DNA of 60,000 bases, taken from Nematostella vectensis. Lineage: Eukaryota > Cnidaria > Anthozoa > Actiniaria > Edwardsiidae. The stretch covers positions 10,056,050 through 10,116,049 of the forward strand of contig NC_064044.1 of NCBI RefSeq assembly GCF_932526225.1, read 5' to 3'. Below the pieces are notes generated by a model that ran no database searches, had not been told where the DNA came from, and was given only the letters and a program-made list of their open reading frames with translations. The first letter of the stretch is position 1, and each line of letters starts with the position of its first letter. Below, piece after piece: positions 13,301-24,700 of the stretch. A program made the position numbers and the translations under genes.

Positions 13301-13521
13301 GAAAAAACTAGCACAGAATCTATTTAAAACTCTTAAGTGTGATTTCTTGCACTTTTATTTCCTAGTTGACGTATGCGGACATCCTTGTGTTTAACGTGTG
13401 TGACAATGCACCTGCTGAAGTCCTAAAGAAGTGCCCTAAAATGAAGGGATTCCATGAACTAATTGCCGCGATCCCAGGGATCAAAGCGTGGCTTGAGAAG
13501 CGTCCCAAAACTTCCATGTAA
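1389..13521 (+). CDS. Sigma-class glutathione S-transferase (prostaglandin D synthase-like), five exons
   Basis: Exons are 1389-1524, 8993-9094, 9545-9660, 10099-10203 and 13366-13521. All introns are GT-AG and the phases (1,1,0,0) join into one 204-residue protein, the usual length for cytosolic GSTs. The N-terminus [16 protein letters not shown] matches the thioredoxin-fold start of sigma GSTs, and Tyr8 sits at the catalytic position that activates glutathione. The QSMAIL motif in exon 2 is the conserved glutathione gamma-glutamyl binding site, and LTYAD in exon 5 is the N-capping box of the helical domain. The start is set by this family N-terminus, although the frame stays open upstream to about 1281. 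Expected role: cytosolic glutathione conjugation, or prostaglandin H2 to D2 isomerisation as in HPGDS; substrate cannot be told from sequence. Introns 1 (7.5 kb) and 4 (3.2 kb) are swollen by a gypsy element and a minisatellite. A copy of the 3' part lies near 55-59 kb. Confidence 0.93.
1525..2790. other. Intron 1 of the GST, part upstream of the retroelement
   Basis: AT-rich intronic sequence. A short ATG-initiated stretch near 2100 ends at a stop after about 22 codons, and a 65-codon open frame at 2362-2559 resembles nothing I know. I see no repeat or RNA gene here that I can support. Confidence 0.5.
2791..2872 (+). repeat. 5' LTR of the gypsy element (82 bp)
   Basis: Begins TG and ends CA. 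It contains a perfect CRE palindrome TGACGTCA at 2823-2830, a second CRE half-site, and an AATAAA polyadenylation signal at 2842-2847. The U3, R and U5 regions must all fit in about 82 bp, which is short for gypsy LTRs. It matches the 3' copy except for two substitutions. Confidence 0.88.
2876..2893 (+). other. Primer binding site of the gypsy element
   Basis: TGGTGGCAGCCCTGAGGA starts three bases after the 5' LTR. The leading TGG pairs with a tRNA CCA end, and the position is as expected for minus-strand priming. I cannot assign the tRNA species. Confidence 0.65.
3638..4504 (+). pseudogene. Gypsy gag with two zinc knuckles, interrupted by stops
   Basis: The open part (3638-4168, 176 codons) is a capsid-like Gag region with the [11 protein letters not shown]-type opening and YVVRLRHLA segment common in cnidarian and fish gypsy Gag proteins. 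It stops at 4166-4168. Further on in the same frame, from 4394, lie two CCHC knuckles: [15 protein letters not shown] (one residue longer than usual between C and H) and [15 protein letters not shown] stop at 4502-4504 follows the second knuckle. Gag would package the element's RNA. The in-frame stops show decay. Confidence 0.8.
4514..7653 (+). pseudogene. Gypsy pol (protease, RT, RNase H, integrase), frameshifted
   Basis: Order: aspartic protease [13 protein letters not shown] near 4660-4690; stop at 4760; reverse transcriptase with the [15 protein letters not shown] block and HMDDILIHG catalytic motif near 5500 (H in place of the more usual Y or F before MDD); RNase H with [12 protein letters not shown] and [11 protein letters not shown]; the integrase H2C2 zinc finger (HEGHLG ... 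CQTC) near 6610-6720; a frame change; then the integrase core with VVDYASR, SDNRPQY and the glutamate in ANGEVERAV near 6820-7060. A final frame change near 7340 leads to an RRSGR...KP tail ending at 7653. No chromodomain is visible. The RT reading frame is long and well kept, so decay is fairly recent. Confidence 0.88.
7783..7792 (+). other. Polypurine tract of the gypsy element
   Basis: GAAAGGGGGA lies immediately before the 3' LTR, the expected primer for plus-strand synthesis. Confidence 0.7.
7793..7874 (+). repeat. 3' LTR of the gypsy element (82 bp)
   Basis: Direct repeat of 2791-2872, with A-to-T and A-to-C differences near the right end. It carries the same CRE and AATAAA. The polyadenylation signal is in sense orientation inside the GST intron. 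Confidence 0.88.
8406..8645. repeat. MITE-like element with terminal inverted repeats in GST intron 1
   Basis: The left end GCCCCATCTAAACTAACA and the reverse complement of the right end GCCCCATCTACACTAACA match at 17 of 18 bases. The 240-bp interior is rich in AAAATTG and CAATTTT motifs in both orientations. There is no coding capacity, so it would be non-autonomous. Confidence 0.6.
10401..12153. repeat. 45-bp minisatellite, about 39 copies, in GST intron 4
   Basis: The unit begins GATGTCAGTAGTCTAGTAGA and continues through TATTCCATATTTTGAACATT and TCTCA. The main variant is GATATTCC versus GATAGTCC. One shortened copy lies near 10626-10660. A larger 360-bp period (eight units) is seen because about 10740-11040 is repeated almost exactly at 11100-11400. 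Since 45 is a multiple of three, open frames of 15-residue repeats appear on the minus strand. I regard these as an artefact. Single isolated copies of the unit occur at 13090-13126, 55617-55651 and 58730-58765. Confidence 0.95.
12154..13212. repeat. GST intron 4 remainder with ~105-bp tandem repeats
   Basis: From about 12721 to 13089 there are three or four copies of a unit containing CTTATCCGAATAAGGAATAG and CATTTCTCGAATAAAGAAATG; the last two start at 12890 and 12995, 105 bp apart. The same CTTATTCG motifs occur singly around 12160-12230 and 12650-12720. At 13090-13126 the array ends directly in one copy of the 45-bp minisatellite unit. There are no genes. Confidence 0.7.
13213..13230 (+). 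repeat. Poly-G tract (18 G)
   Basis: Uninterrupted run of G in GST intron 4, about 135 bp before exon 5. Similar tracts of 13-22 bases recur in this window. Confidence 0.9.
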
Positions 13522-15750
13522 AGACCATCACATCACCAACTTAATCGTAACTGAGTACTTGTAACTCAAACAACACTTCCATATTTAGACACCAACTTTC
13601 CATGACTGTCTCTACGAAATAAATCGTCTTTCTGATTGTTGCTTGATTCTGTTTATACCCTATTATTCGCATTTACTTTATTTGGCATTCCAGCAGTCGA
13701 ATAGCCTGTACCCCTTTGTACATTTTTACAAACAATAGTGGAATTTACTTCAGATTCTCGGTAAATGCAGACAAAAAAGACTCTAAATGAACCTTATTTG
13801 ACAGTGCGCTATTGAAAGGGCAAATACGATTTTGATGATCATTTAAACGATAACACATAACCATTAACAGGGGCCAGGGGGCATGCCTACCGGCCCTCAA
13901 GTTTTACATAAAATTATTAGACAATGACCAGAAAGGGTGTAGCTGTGCCCCCCTCCCAGTATTTTTCTTAAATCATTAGAAGATGACCAGTAAGAGTTGT
14001 GGTTGCTCTTCCAGTTGTATCACTTGTATTGTACCTACACCCCAGTTTTTTAATGTGCGTTACGGCCCTAACAACAAACTACAAGTTAGTGAATTCAGCA
14101 AACTAAAACCACTGTTTCCGTTCGTAATAGGGCAATCTGTGTGTTTGTCAAGGAAGGAAATAGAAAGCTTTGATTTGCAGTAGTTTCGATTAAATTTGTT
14201 TTAACTCCGCCGAGTCCAACACACTTCCAGTCTAGACGCTCAATCCTGCATGAGATCTTCACAGAACTACCTTGGGTAGGCTTAAATTCGCTGGTCGCTG
14301 CCTCCGAACAAAAGCCGAGTCACGCTTCAATCTGATAATATGGGACCCCGGCCGGCTGCCTGCGAGTTCGAAGGAAACTGTCATTCCCTGATACGATCTC
14401 TAGGGACACGGCGATGGAATCCCTCGGCAGGACCGGCCAAATGAAATAGACGGCGGCAGGGTGCAAAATATATTTTGGATGCCACCTTTGCCGAATTATG
14501 ATGATGATGATGAGAAATGAGTTTGCATTTGAGATTTGTATGTAAACTCGAATAAGCGTCCCTCTAATAACCCTCTCCCTAAAAAATAGCTTACCGTTTA
14601 TGACCCCCAAAATTCACACTAAGGCTACAATAGCATTTACTGTCATGAAAATAAATCTAAACGTTTAATCCACATATTGGGTGCGGTCATCAGAAAATCT
14701 CCTTCCCTTTGAAACGCCGATCCTCCAGGCAGCCCACGCAACAGTTTTCCCATAAGGAGTCAAGGGTATAGCCGCATCTCTCTCAAAGCTGTTGCAGGCT
14801 TCAGAATATTAAGGGGGGGGGGGGGGGGGGAGGCACGATAAAGAAACATTAAGAGAATATTGGGGGCACAGCCACTCCCCTATTATCATTTCCTCATAAT
14901 TTTGTAAAATATTGGGAGGGGCACGTTCCCCACCCCTGTAAGGCCCTGTCTCTATAAAGACCCCTTTCCCCTAAGAAGCATAAATATCATTAAAACAACA
15001 ATGACTTGGGTTTGTTTCGTTTGAGTGTGAAAAAGGGGGACCAAATGTTATTCATAGAAACAACTGTAACGAGCTAGTTTATAGCATCTGAGACTTGTGT
15101 GTCTGAGACAAAAATACAAAAAACGGGAAAAGATACTTCAAATAATAAGCCCTTTTCCATAACAGGCTCCCCCTCGTCAAAGCATTTAGAATGAAATGTA
15201 TTATGCAGAGTGTTGTGAAGTGCACGAAGGTAAATTTGCGAATCGCAAACTAGTCCATATGAATTAAGTAATACCACCAAACAGCCTTAATAAAATCGCA
15301 TTCAATTTACTTGAGGTTATATCTGAACAGATAGATACAAATACTGTACATAAAACTGTACAAGGCAAACGGACCAAACAGCAAGCACAAGAAATCATAA
15401 ACACTGACCTGTTGTTAGGTCTGTTTGCGTGGAGCTTTGACTAAATCTAGAGTATATATATACTTTCCTACTTATCTAGCGCGCTTTTCTTGTTCCGTGA
15501 TAATAAAGCAAAAGGCTTGGTTGCCTCCTTTCAGCTACGATATCAGTATTGCTGGATTTGACAAGACTTTCGGCACCCAGCAAACAAGGTGTTATAGTTT
15601 ACAGAAAACGCATGATCTCTTTTATTAGATCCTAGGAGCGGACCATACAGAAGATTAAAAGGGGATGTGTTAGTGTGTGTGTGTGGGGGGGGGGGGGGGG
15701 GGGGGGATATTGCTAACGACGGAATTACGAGGGGGAAGGGTGGAATTATA
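13522..15750. other. Intergenic spacer between the convergent GST and NLR genes
   Basis: It contains the GST 3' UTR, with an AATAAA near 13618. Poly-G tracts lie at 14813-14830 (18 G) and 15685-15706 (22 G, next to a GT microsatellite). The segment from about 13861 is repeated at about 56003-57880, so it belongs to a duplicated block. An open frame at 14320-14610 (-) is kept in both copies only because the DNA is duplicated. I see no gene here. Confidence 0.7.
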
Positions 15751-18700
15751 TTATGTTGCGTGTGGCGCTGCACGACATCTCCTTTTGTGTGCAGCAAGTC
15801 TGATTTTCTTATATCCGTGGCGATGGAATGGGTTAGACCTTAAATCTAGTACTTCAATCACCGAGTTGTACGACAACATATCTGCAAAAGCGGACGCGCC
15901 CTTGCCACTGATTTCTTTATAGTGTACGAACAGTTCCTTTAAAACGCCGTTCTTTGACAAAATCTCTGCAATTTCTACAGCATCAGGGTTATCAATTCCG
16001 GTGCCAATAGAGGCGTCAAAAATAGTTAGACTCTTTAGGGACGGATTCTGTAATAAAGACGTAGCAATGACCGCTATGTTTTCGCCTTGAGTAGGAATTT
16101 TCAGTTTTTCAATTACTGTGTTTTGTGACAGCCTATCTGCAACACTAGATGAGAGGACATCACCATAAAGCTCTAACGACTTGATTGATTTATTGAGAGC
16201 TAGAGCTGACGCAATGGGCCCTAGGTCCTCAATAGGCCCTAGGGTACAGTCTTTATAGTAGCCTATTCTTAATTCGTCTATCACTTTGCTCTGTTGTATT
16301 TGCTCTGCAAGTGCAATAGAGTTCTCATCGGAAGTGATGAGTATACCGAGGCTCACCCTCTTCAGATTCGTTTCGTGTTTTATGGTTTTTAAGAGATGCG
16401 CCGCCTGATAATCGAACATAGATTCAAAAACTACTTTTTCTAAAACATTGTTCCGTGATAACATCTTGACCAGGATATTTCGAAATTCAAGACTACCAAG
16501 CAGCGTCAGAGTCTTGATTGATACATTGTCTCTTAAAGCGTTAGCAATAACATCTACATGCTTAGGTTCCATGTCGTTTATTGTAAGCTCTTTCAAAAGC
16601 GTATTCCTATAAATCATATCAGCAATCGCCATAACACAATCATCTGCGCAATTCAAAAGGGAAAGGTTCAGACTTCTCAGGGACTTGTTATGTTTTAACG
16701 CATTGACAACATGAATGTTTAATGGAATGTAACATTGTAAGATCTCTATCGCGTTATTATGTACGATAAGATCCGCCAAAGCCAGCAAGGCTTTATCTAG
16801 ATAGATACAAAGTGAATCTAACCTTAAACATCTCAGTGAAGTGTTTTGCTTGAGAATTGTTTGTATTATCTCGCTCGATAGTAAATCATCATCAAGGGGA
16901 GAAAGAGAGAGTTCTACAATCCCCGTGTTCTTCGCTTCAGCAACACTCACATTAGAAACAGGTAGAGAACAAGTCCCGTGATGCAACGCGCCAGGTTGGT
17001 AAGACAACCAATGGCACAGACCTGATACAGCCCTTTTGTTATTGTAATAAAGGTCAAAAAAAACATATTTCGGGAGATAGAGGGCCACCTCAGAGAGGAT
17101 ATCTTGATCTTGTCGGTTACACTCATCTAAAAATTCACAAATCCATCCAATTACAGTAGAATACACCGAAGAAGATGGTATGCGACCCAAAACATTCCAT
17201 CGATTCTGATTCTTGAGATCTTTACATCCATTCCATTCCATTAACATTTTCCCGAGAAACTTGACGGCAACACATGACCTATCCGGACCGATCATAGAAA
17301 CGATATCATAGTAACGAAACGTAAATAGTACATCTAAATCAACATACCAGAAAACATCCTCATCACCTTGAGACAAACAACAAGCAAAATGCAATGCCGC
17401 AAGATAATCCTGCAGTGATTTGTGCAAGAAGGAATACGAGACTTCCTGGCATCGGATTTTCTTGGTCGCCTTGTTCTTTTCTACAAATCCAATTTCTAAA
17501 AGATCTCGAGGAAGGTCTTTTGCCGTAAAGGTCAACTTATCTTCCAAGAGTGCATCAAATGCGTACTTTCCTATTTTCAAAATTAGATCACGGTAGTACC
17601 CCCCTTCAATTTCATTGTCATCCACTGACAAACCTTCTCTCTTGACAAACCTTTTGGTCAAGCAAAATATAAATTCTTTGTACAATGTCGTGATGTTGAG
17701 GCTTGGTGGAGATGTGAGAAGTTCCTTATTATCTTCTATGATCACACAAAGCATAGCAGCATGTAGAGGGTTACGAAGCAGCTCCCGTGTGTCTCTCTCA
17801 AGAATAAGAGGCAAAAGTTGATTTGGTACCCCACCAACAGATGATCTAAAGTAATCTAGAATTAGCTGCTCTCCACTGCTACTTTCAATCCCCTTTATCT
17901 CTAAACTCGCATCGAAACAGTTCTTTACCTCAGCTTGCATTCGATTTTTACGACTAGTCATAAGGATAAAGCTCTGTGGCAGAGCCTTTTTGCATAGGAT
18001 TTTGTGAAGAGCTTTCTCAGAAGTGTTAAGCTCGTCATAACCATCAATGACCAGGGCGACTCTTTTTTCGTTGTTGCATATGTATTCGATGATTCGCTCC
18101 TTATCCTCGCCTGCGTAATTTTCAGGGATCTCTTGTCGCAAGATATCTTTCCAGTCTTCAGTATCGACGATTTCACGGCATTTTAGCAGCAGGACGATTT
18201 CGACTTCAGCAGGGAAAGGACTGGTTGAGTTGCTGGAATGTTCTGACAAAGAGAATAAAATAAAGTATCACCATAAAGCTATCGAATTCTGTGGGATCCC
18301 AATAAGTATACATCTCTTATTTGAGATGGAAACATTTTGAGATAAACATGTTTCCGTATTCAAAGAGCACTCACACTTATTCTTTGGTCGCGTAGCTATT
18401 TTGGATAAAAGGACTAAAAACTATCAAAAGGCAAGGGCCTTGCCAAGTCGTGGATACAATGGATCACTTTTGTGATAACAATGCAACATGTAGTCCCCTC
18501 ACAAGCAGTTGTATTTGATTGTTTCGGTCGAATCAACAACTTTATCCCCTATAAAATCTATAAGTTGCAATGGGATATAAAAATTAATTAATTATATGTG
18601 AAGGGACTGGCTACCGAAAAACTAAAAAAAATTAATAAGAGAGGGTTAACCAGCAGGCCTGAACACAGGATTTCCGTTTGTTTGTTTGTTTTCTTTTTTT

Positions 18701-21700
18701 TTTTTTTTTTTGGGGGGGGGGGGGGGGAGGGGAAATCCAAAAAGGACATGAGACGCTTATTATCGGATTTGGCTACAAAAAGACATGAGACGCTTATTAT
18801 CGGATTTGGCTACAAAAATGTTTGACTTTATGACACAACATAAAGACCTAGAATACACTTTTCATCTAATGCGCTTATTCTTAATAGTTTTGTCTACAGA
18901 TAGCATGTCTTTTGCGAACCGGAAGTGGACTTTACGCCATTGTGTGTGTGGGGGCGGGGAGCTGCACCCCCCTGGTTGCGTGCCTAGCTAGACTAAGCGT
19001 TATCATGTAATATTGTTTTAGTCGGTACTAATACACACACAAAATACATACACACACAAAAAAAAGAACCACCACATACAAGCTAGTTTGTAAAACGTTC
19101 GTTTTGATTGCTAAGGTAAAAAGTTATGATATTAAGAAAGCCTTGATTAGTTACGTTTACATTTGAGTCAACACACACGCCAACGCACACACACACAAGT
19201 CTCGTTCGTAGGCTTTGCATATCCACGACTAAAAAATAAATTATAATAAAGAATGAGGGGTCGAGTGGAAGTAGGAAAGACTGCATTAAAAAGTCTGTGA
19301 GGGGTAGCCCCAGAATCCCACGTCTGCAATGGCCCGTTTCATTAATTAACATAATGTCAAACAAACTAAAATACTTACTGCAGGAATTTGATGATTTGAT
19401 GAATGACAAAATAATCTTGTAAATGAAACATAGTTAGATGAAGTTTAAATACCTGTGCTAGAAAAACAAGGTCCTTCTTCGCCACTGCTTGAATCATCTA
19501 AAAAAGAATGTTGTCATGGGTATGGTGCAATTATAAAGCTGTTTGGTATGTACCTTGCATGGTTACTTTTACACTAACAGGATACATACTTTCACAAGCA
19601 AGCAAAATCAAGCTGTTTCTCATTTTACCAGAACTGTAAAAACAGAAAAACTTAAGATACCTGAGTTAAAAAAATATCATATTCATTTTCGCTGATGCTT
19701 GAATTAGACATCATATCGCAATAATAATGTCATTGTGAGTATGGTGACATTAATAAACCAAAAGCTCTGTGAGCCAACTCGTGAATGCAGATGTATTTTC
19801 TACTTACTTTTTTGTGTGCATAAAATTTATACAGGATACTGAACAAAGTATCAAGTATGAACACACCTAAAATTTGAGAATGCATAAAAATGTCCTTTTT
19901 CTATATTTCTTTTCGATATAATGACACACCAATTACAGTATTATCAACTATCATTATAAAAAGTGAAACAAAAAATTCAGTGGGGATCGAACTCTGGTCA
20001 ACCTAAAATGTGTCTTTTAGTCGTAAAATAATGTTATACCATGCTGTGTGATTTCCGTTTGTTTGTTTGTTTTCTTTTTTTTTTTTTTTTGGGGGGGGGG
20101 AGGGGAAATCCAAAAAGGACATGAGTTTTACGGAGAGGGAGGGGGGGTGGGGCTGTTTTAATCTGACCATCTCACCCCCGGAAGAACAGAGATTGACTAT
20201 TTATGACATTGCAGTAACTCCATGGGACGCTTATTATCGGATTTGGCTACAAAAATGTTTAACGTTATGACACAACATAAAGACCTAGAATACACTTTTC
20301 ATCTAATGCGCTTATTCTTTATAGTTTTGTCTACAGATAGCATGTCTATTGCGAACCGGAAGTGGACTTTACGCCATTGTGTGTGTGTGTGGGGGGGTGG
20401 GTGGGGGGAGCTGCACCCCCCTGGTTGCTGGCCTAGCTAGACTAAGCGTTATCATGTAATATTGTTTTAGTCGGTACTAATACACACACAAAATACATAC
20501 ACACACAAAAAAAGAACCACCACATACAAGCTAGTCTGTAAAACGTTCGTTTTGATTGCTAAGGTAAAAAATATGATATTAAGAAAGCCTTCATTAGTTA
20601 GGTTTACATTTGAGTCAACACACACGCCAACGCACACACACACAAGTCTCGTTCGTAGGCTTTGCATATCCACGACTAAAAAATAAATTATAATAAAGAA
20701 GGAGGGGTCGAGTGGAAGTAGGAAAGACTGCATTAAAAAGTCTGTGAGGAGTAGCCCCAGAATCCCACGTCTGCAATGGCCCGTTTCATTAATTAACATA
20801 ATGTCAAACAAACTAAAATACTTACTGCAGGAATTTGATGATTTGATGAATGACAAAATAATCTTGTAAATGAAACATAGTTAGATGAAGTTTAAATACC
20901 TGTGCTAGAAAAACAAGGTCCTTCTTCGCCACTGCTTGAATCATCTAAAAAAGAATAATGCTGTCATGGGTATGGTGCAATTATAAAACGAGATCTGGCA
21001 TTTAACTCTGTTTAGTAAGTACCTTCCATGGTTACTTTTACACTAACAGGATACATACTTTCACAAGCAAGCAAAATCAAGCTGTTTCTCATTTTACCAG
21101 AACTGTAAAAACAGAAAAACTTAAGATACCTGAGTTAAAAAAATTTCATATTCATCTTCGCTGATGCTTGAATTAGACATATCGCAATAATAATGTCATT
21201 GTGAGTATGGTGACATTAATAAACCAAAAACTCTGTGAGCCAACTCGTGAATGCAGATGTATTTTCTACTTACTTTTTTGTGTGCATAAAATTTATACAG
21301 GATACTGAACAAAGTATCAAGTATGAACACACCTAAAATTTGAGAATGCATAAAAATGTCCTTTTTCTATATTTCTTTTCGATATAATGACACACCAATT
21401 ACAGTATTATCAACTATCATTATAAAAAGTGAAACAAAAAATTCAGTGGGGATCGAACTCTGGTCAACCTAAAATGTGTCTTTTAGTCGTAAAATAATGT
21501 TATACCATGCTGTGTGATTTCCGTTTGTTTGTTTGTTTTCTTTTTTTTTTTTTGGGGGGGGGGGGGGGAGGGGAAATCCAAAAAGGACATGAGTTTTACG
21601 GAGAGGGAGGGGGGGTGGGGCTGTTTTAATCTGACCATCTGACCCCCGAAAGAACAGAGATTGACTATTTATGACATTGCAGTAACTCCATGGGACGCTT

Positions 21701-24700
21701 ATTATCGGATTTGGCTACAAAAATGTTTGACTTTATGACACAACATAAAGACCTAGAATACACTTTTCATCTAATGCGCTTATTCTTTATAGTTTTGTCT
21801 ACAGATAGCATGTCTATTGCGAACCGGAAGTGGACTTTACGCCATTGTGTGTGTGTGTGGGGGGAGCTGCACCCCCCTGGTTGCTGGCCTAGCTAGACTA
21901 AGCGTTATCATGTAATATTGTTTTAGTCGGTACTAATACACACACAAAATACATACACACACAAAAAAAGAACCACCACATACAAGCCAGTCTGTAAAAC
22001 GTTCGTTTTGATTGCTAAGGTAAAAAATATGATATTAAGAAAGCCTTCATTAGTTAGGTTTACATTTGAGTCAACACACACGCCAACGCACACACACACA
22101 AGTCTCGTTCGTAGGCTTTGCATATCCACGACTAAAAAATAAATTATAATAAAGAAGGAGGGGTCGAGTGGAAGTAGGAAAGACTGCATTAAAAAGTCTG
22201 TGAGGAGTAGCCCCAGAATCCCACGTCTGCAATGGCCCGTTTCATTAATTAACATAATGTCAAACAAACTAAAATACTTACTGCAGGAATTTGATGATTT
22301 GATGAATGACAAAATAATCTTGTAAATGAAACATAGTTAGATGAAGTTTAAATACCTGTGCTAGAAAAACAAGGTCCTTCTTCGCCACTGCTTGAATCAT
22401 CTAAAAAAGAATAATGCTGTCATGGGTATGGTGCAATTATAAAACGAGATCTGGCATTTAACTCTGTTTAGTAAGTACCTTCCATGGTTACTTTTACACT
22501 AACAGGATACATACTTTCACAAGCAAGCAAAATCAAGCTGTTTCCCATTTTACCAGAACTGTAAAAACAGAAAAACTTAAGATACCTGAGTTAAAAAAAT
22601 ATCATATTCATCTTCGCTGATGCTTGAATTAGACATATCGCAATAATAATGTCATTGTGAGTATGGTGACATTAATAAACCAAAAACTCTGTGAGCCAAC
22701 TCGTGAATGCAGATGTATTTTCTACTTACTTTTTTGTGTGCATAAAATTTATACAGGATACTGAACAAAGTATCAAGTATGAACACACCTAAAATTTGAG
22801 AATGCATAAAAATGTCCTTTTTCTATATTTCTTTTCGATATAATGACACACCAATTACAGTATTATCAACTATCATTATAAAAAGTGAAACAAAAAATTC
22901 AGTGGGGATCGAACTCTGGTCAACCTAAAATGTGTCTTTTAGTCGTAAAATAATGTTATACCATGCTGTGTGATTTCCGTTTGTTTGTTTGTTTTCTTTT
23001 TTTTTTTTTTTGGGGGGGGGGGGGGGAGGGGAAATCCAAAAAGGACATGAGTTTTACGGAGAGGGAGGGGGGGTGGGGCTGTTTTAATCTGACCATCTGA
23101 CCCCCGAAAGAACAGAGATTGACTATTTATGACATTGCAGTAACTCCATGGGACGCTTATTATCGGATTTGGCTACAAAAATGTTTGACTTTATGACACA
23201 ACATAAAGACCTAGAATACACTTTTCATCTAATGCGCTTATTCTTTATAGTTTTGTCTACAGATAGCATGTCTATTGCGAACCGGAAGTGGACTTTACGC
23301 CATTGTGTGTGTGTGTGGGGGGGTGGGTGGGGGGAGCTGCACCCCCCTGGTTGCTGGCCTAGCTAGACTAAGCGTTATCATGTAATATTGTTTTAGTCGG
23401 TACTAATACACACACAAAATACATACACACACAAAAAAAGAACCACCACATACAAGCCAGTCTGTAAAACGTTCGTTTTGATTGCTAAGGTAAAAAATAT
23501 GATATTAAGAAAGCCTTCATTAGTTAGGTTTACATTTGAGTCAACACACACGCCAACGCACACACACACAAGTCTCGTTCGTAGGCTTTGCATATCCACG
23601 ACTAAAAAATAAATTATAATAAAGAAGGAGGGGTCGAGTGGAAGTAGGAAAGACTGCATTAAAAAGTCTGTGAGGAGTAGCCCCAGAATCCCACGTCTGC
23701 AATGGCCCGTTTCATTAATTAACATAATGTCAAACAAACTAAAATACTTACTGCAGGAATTTGATGATTTGATGAATGACAAAATAATCTTGTAAATGAA
23801 ACATAGTTAGATGAAGTTTAAATACCTGTGCTAGAAAAACAAGGTCCTTCTTCGCCACTGCTTGAATCATCTAAAAAAGAATAATGCTGTCATGGGTATG
23901 GTGCAATTATAAAACGAGATCTGGCATTTAACTCTGTTTAGTAAGTACCTTCCATGGTTACTTTTACACTAACAGGATACATACTTTCACAAGCAAGCAA
24001 AATCAAGCTGTTTCTCATTTTACCAGAACTGTAAAAACAGAAAAACTTAAGATACCTGAGTTAAAAAAATATCATATTCATCTTCGCTGATGCTTGAATT
24101 AGACATATCGCAATAATAATGTCATTGTGAGTATGGTGACATTAATAAACCAAAAACTCTGTGAGCCAACTCGTGAATGCAGATGTATTTTCTACTTACT
24201 TTTTTGTGTGCATAAAATTTATACAGGATACTGAACAAAGTATCAAGTATGAACACACCTAAAATTTGAGAATGCATAAAAATGTCCTTTTTCTATATTT
24301 CTTTTCGATATAATGACACACCAATTACAGTATTATCAACTATCATTATAAAAAGTGAAACAAAAAATTCAGTGGGGATCGAACTCTGGTCAACCTAAAA
24401 TGTGTCTTTTAGTCGTAAAATAATGTTATACCATGCTGTGTGATTTCCGTTTGTTTGTTTGTTTTCTTTTTTTTTTTTTTGGGGGGGGGAGGGGAAATCC
24501 AAAAAGGACATGAGTTTTACGGAGAGGGAGGGGGGGGGGCTGTTTTAATCTGACCATCTGACCCCCGAAAGAACAGAGATTGACTATTTATGGGTCCCTG
24601 GAGATGAGTTTGAGTAACCATGGTACATTAATTTTGAATCGTTCCTTATGATTCCTTATTTTTTAAAGCGTTTCTTTTTATTTCTCTTTGTTTGCATCTC

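Larger units (their letters stand above)
18669..24593. repeat. Tandem array of 1.4-1.47 kb units inside the NLR intron
   Basis: Units start at GATTTCCGTTTGTTTG at 18669, 20050, 21516, 22972 and 24442, giving spacings of 1381, 1466, 1456 and 1470 bp; the fifth is cut at about 24593. Units 2-4 are almost identical, and unit 1 has more differences. Each full unit has a poly-T/poly-G junction, GT and CA tracts, and one Ser/Glu-coding 45-bp candidate exon on the minus strand. Length differences are mainly in the homopolymers and GT tracts. The near identity suggests recent expansion or gene conversion, and the array could be collapsed or misassembled. Confidence 0.93.

Noticed and set aside
14320-14610. 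Open frame (-) also present at 56467-56751
   Set aside because: Both lie in duplicated non-coding spacer; conservation is explained by the duplication.
19340-19425. A second candidate exon per array unit (37 bp, acceptor TTTACAAG, donor GTAAGT)
   Set aside because: It enters in phase 1 but leaves in phase 2, so it would break the NLR frame; the splice sites alone are not enough.
19659-19712. A second Ser-rich segment in each unit resembling the 45-bp microexon (SNSSISE...)
   Set aside because: In the phase needed by the flanking exons it has stops and no clear acceptor; probably a decayed relative of the microexon.
19083-23782. Repeated 108-129-codon minus-strand open frames conserved in every unit of the tandem array
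   Set aside because: Conserved only because the DNA units are near identical; they read through CA repeats and show no domain.
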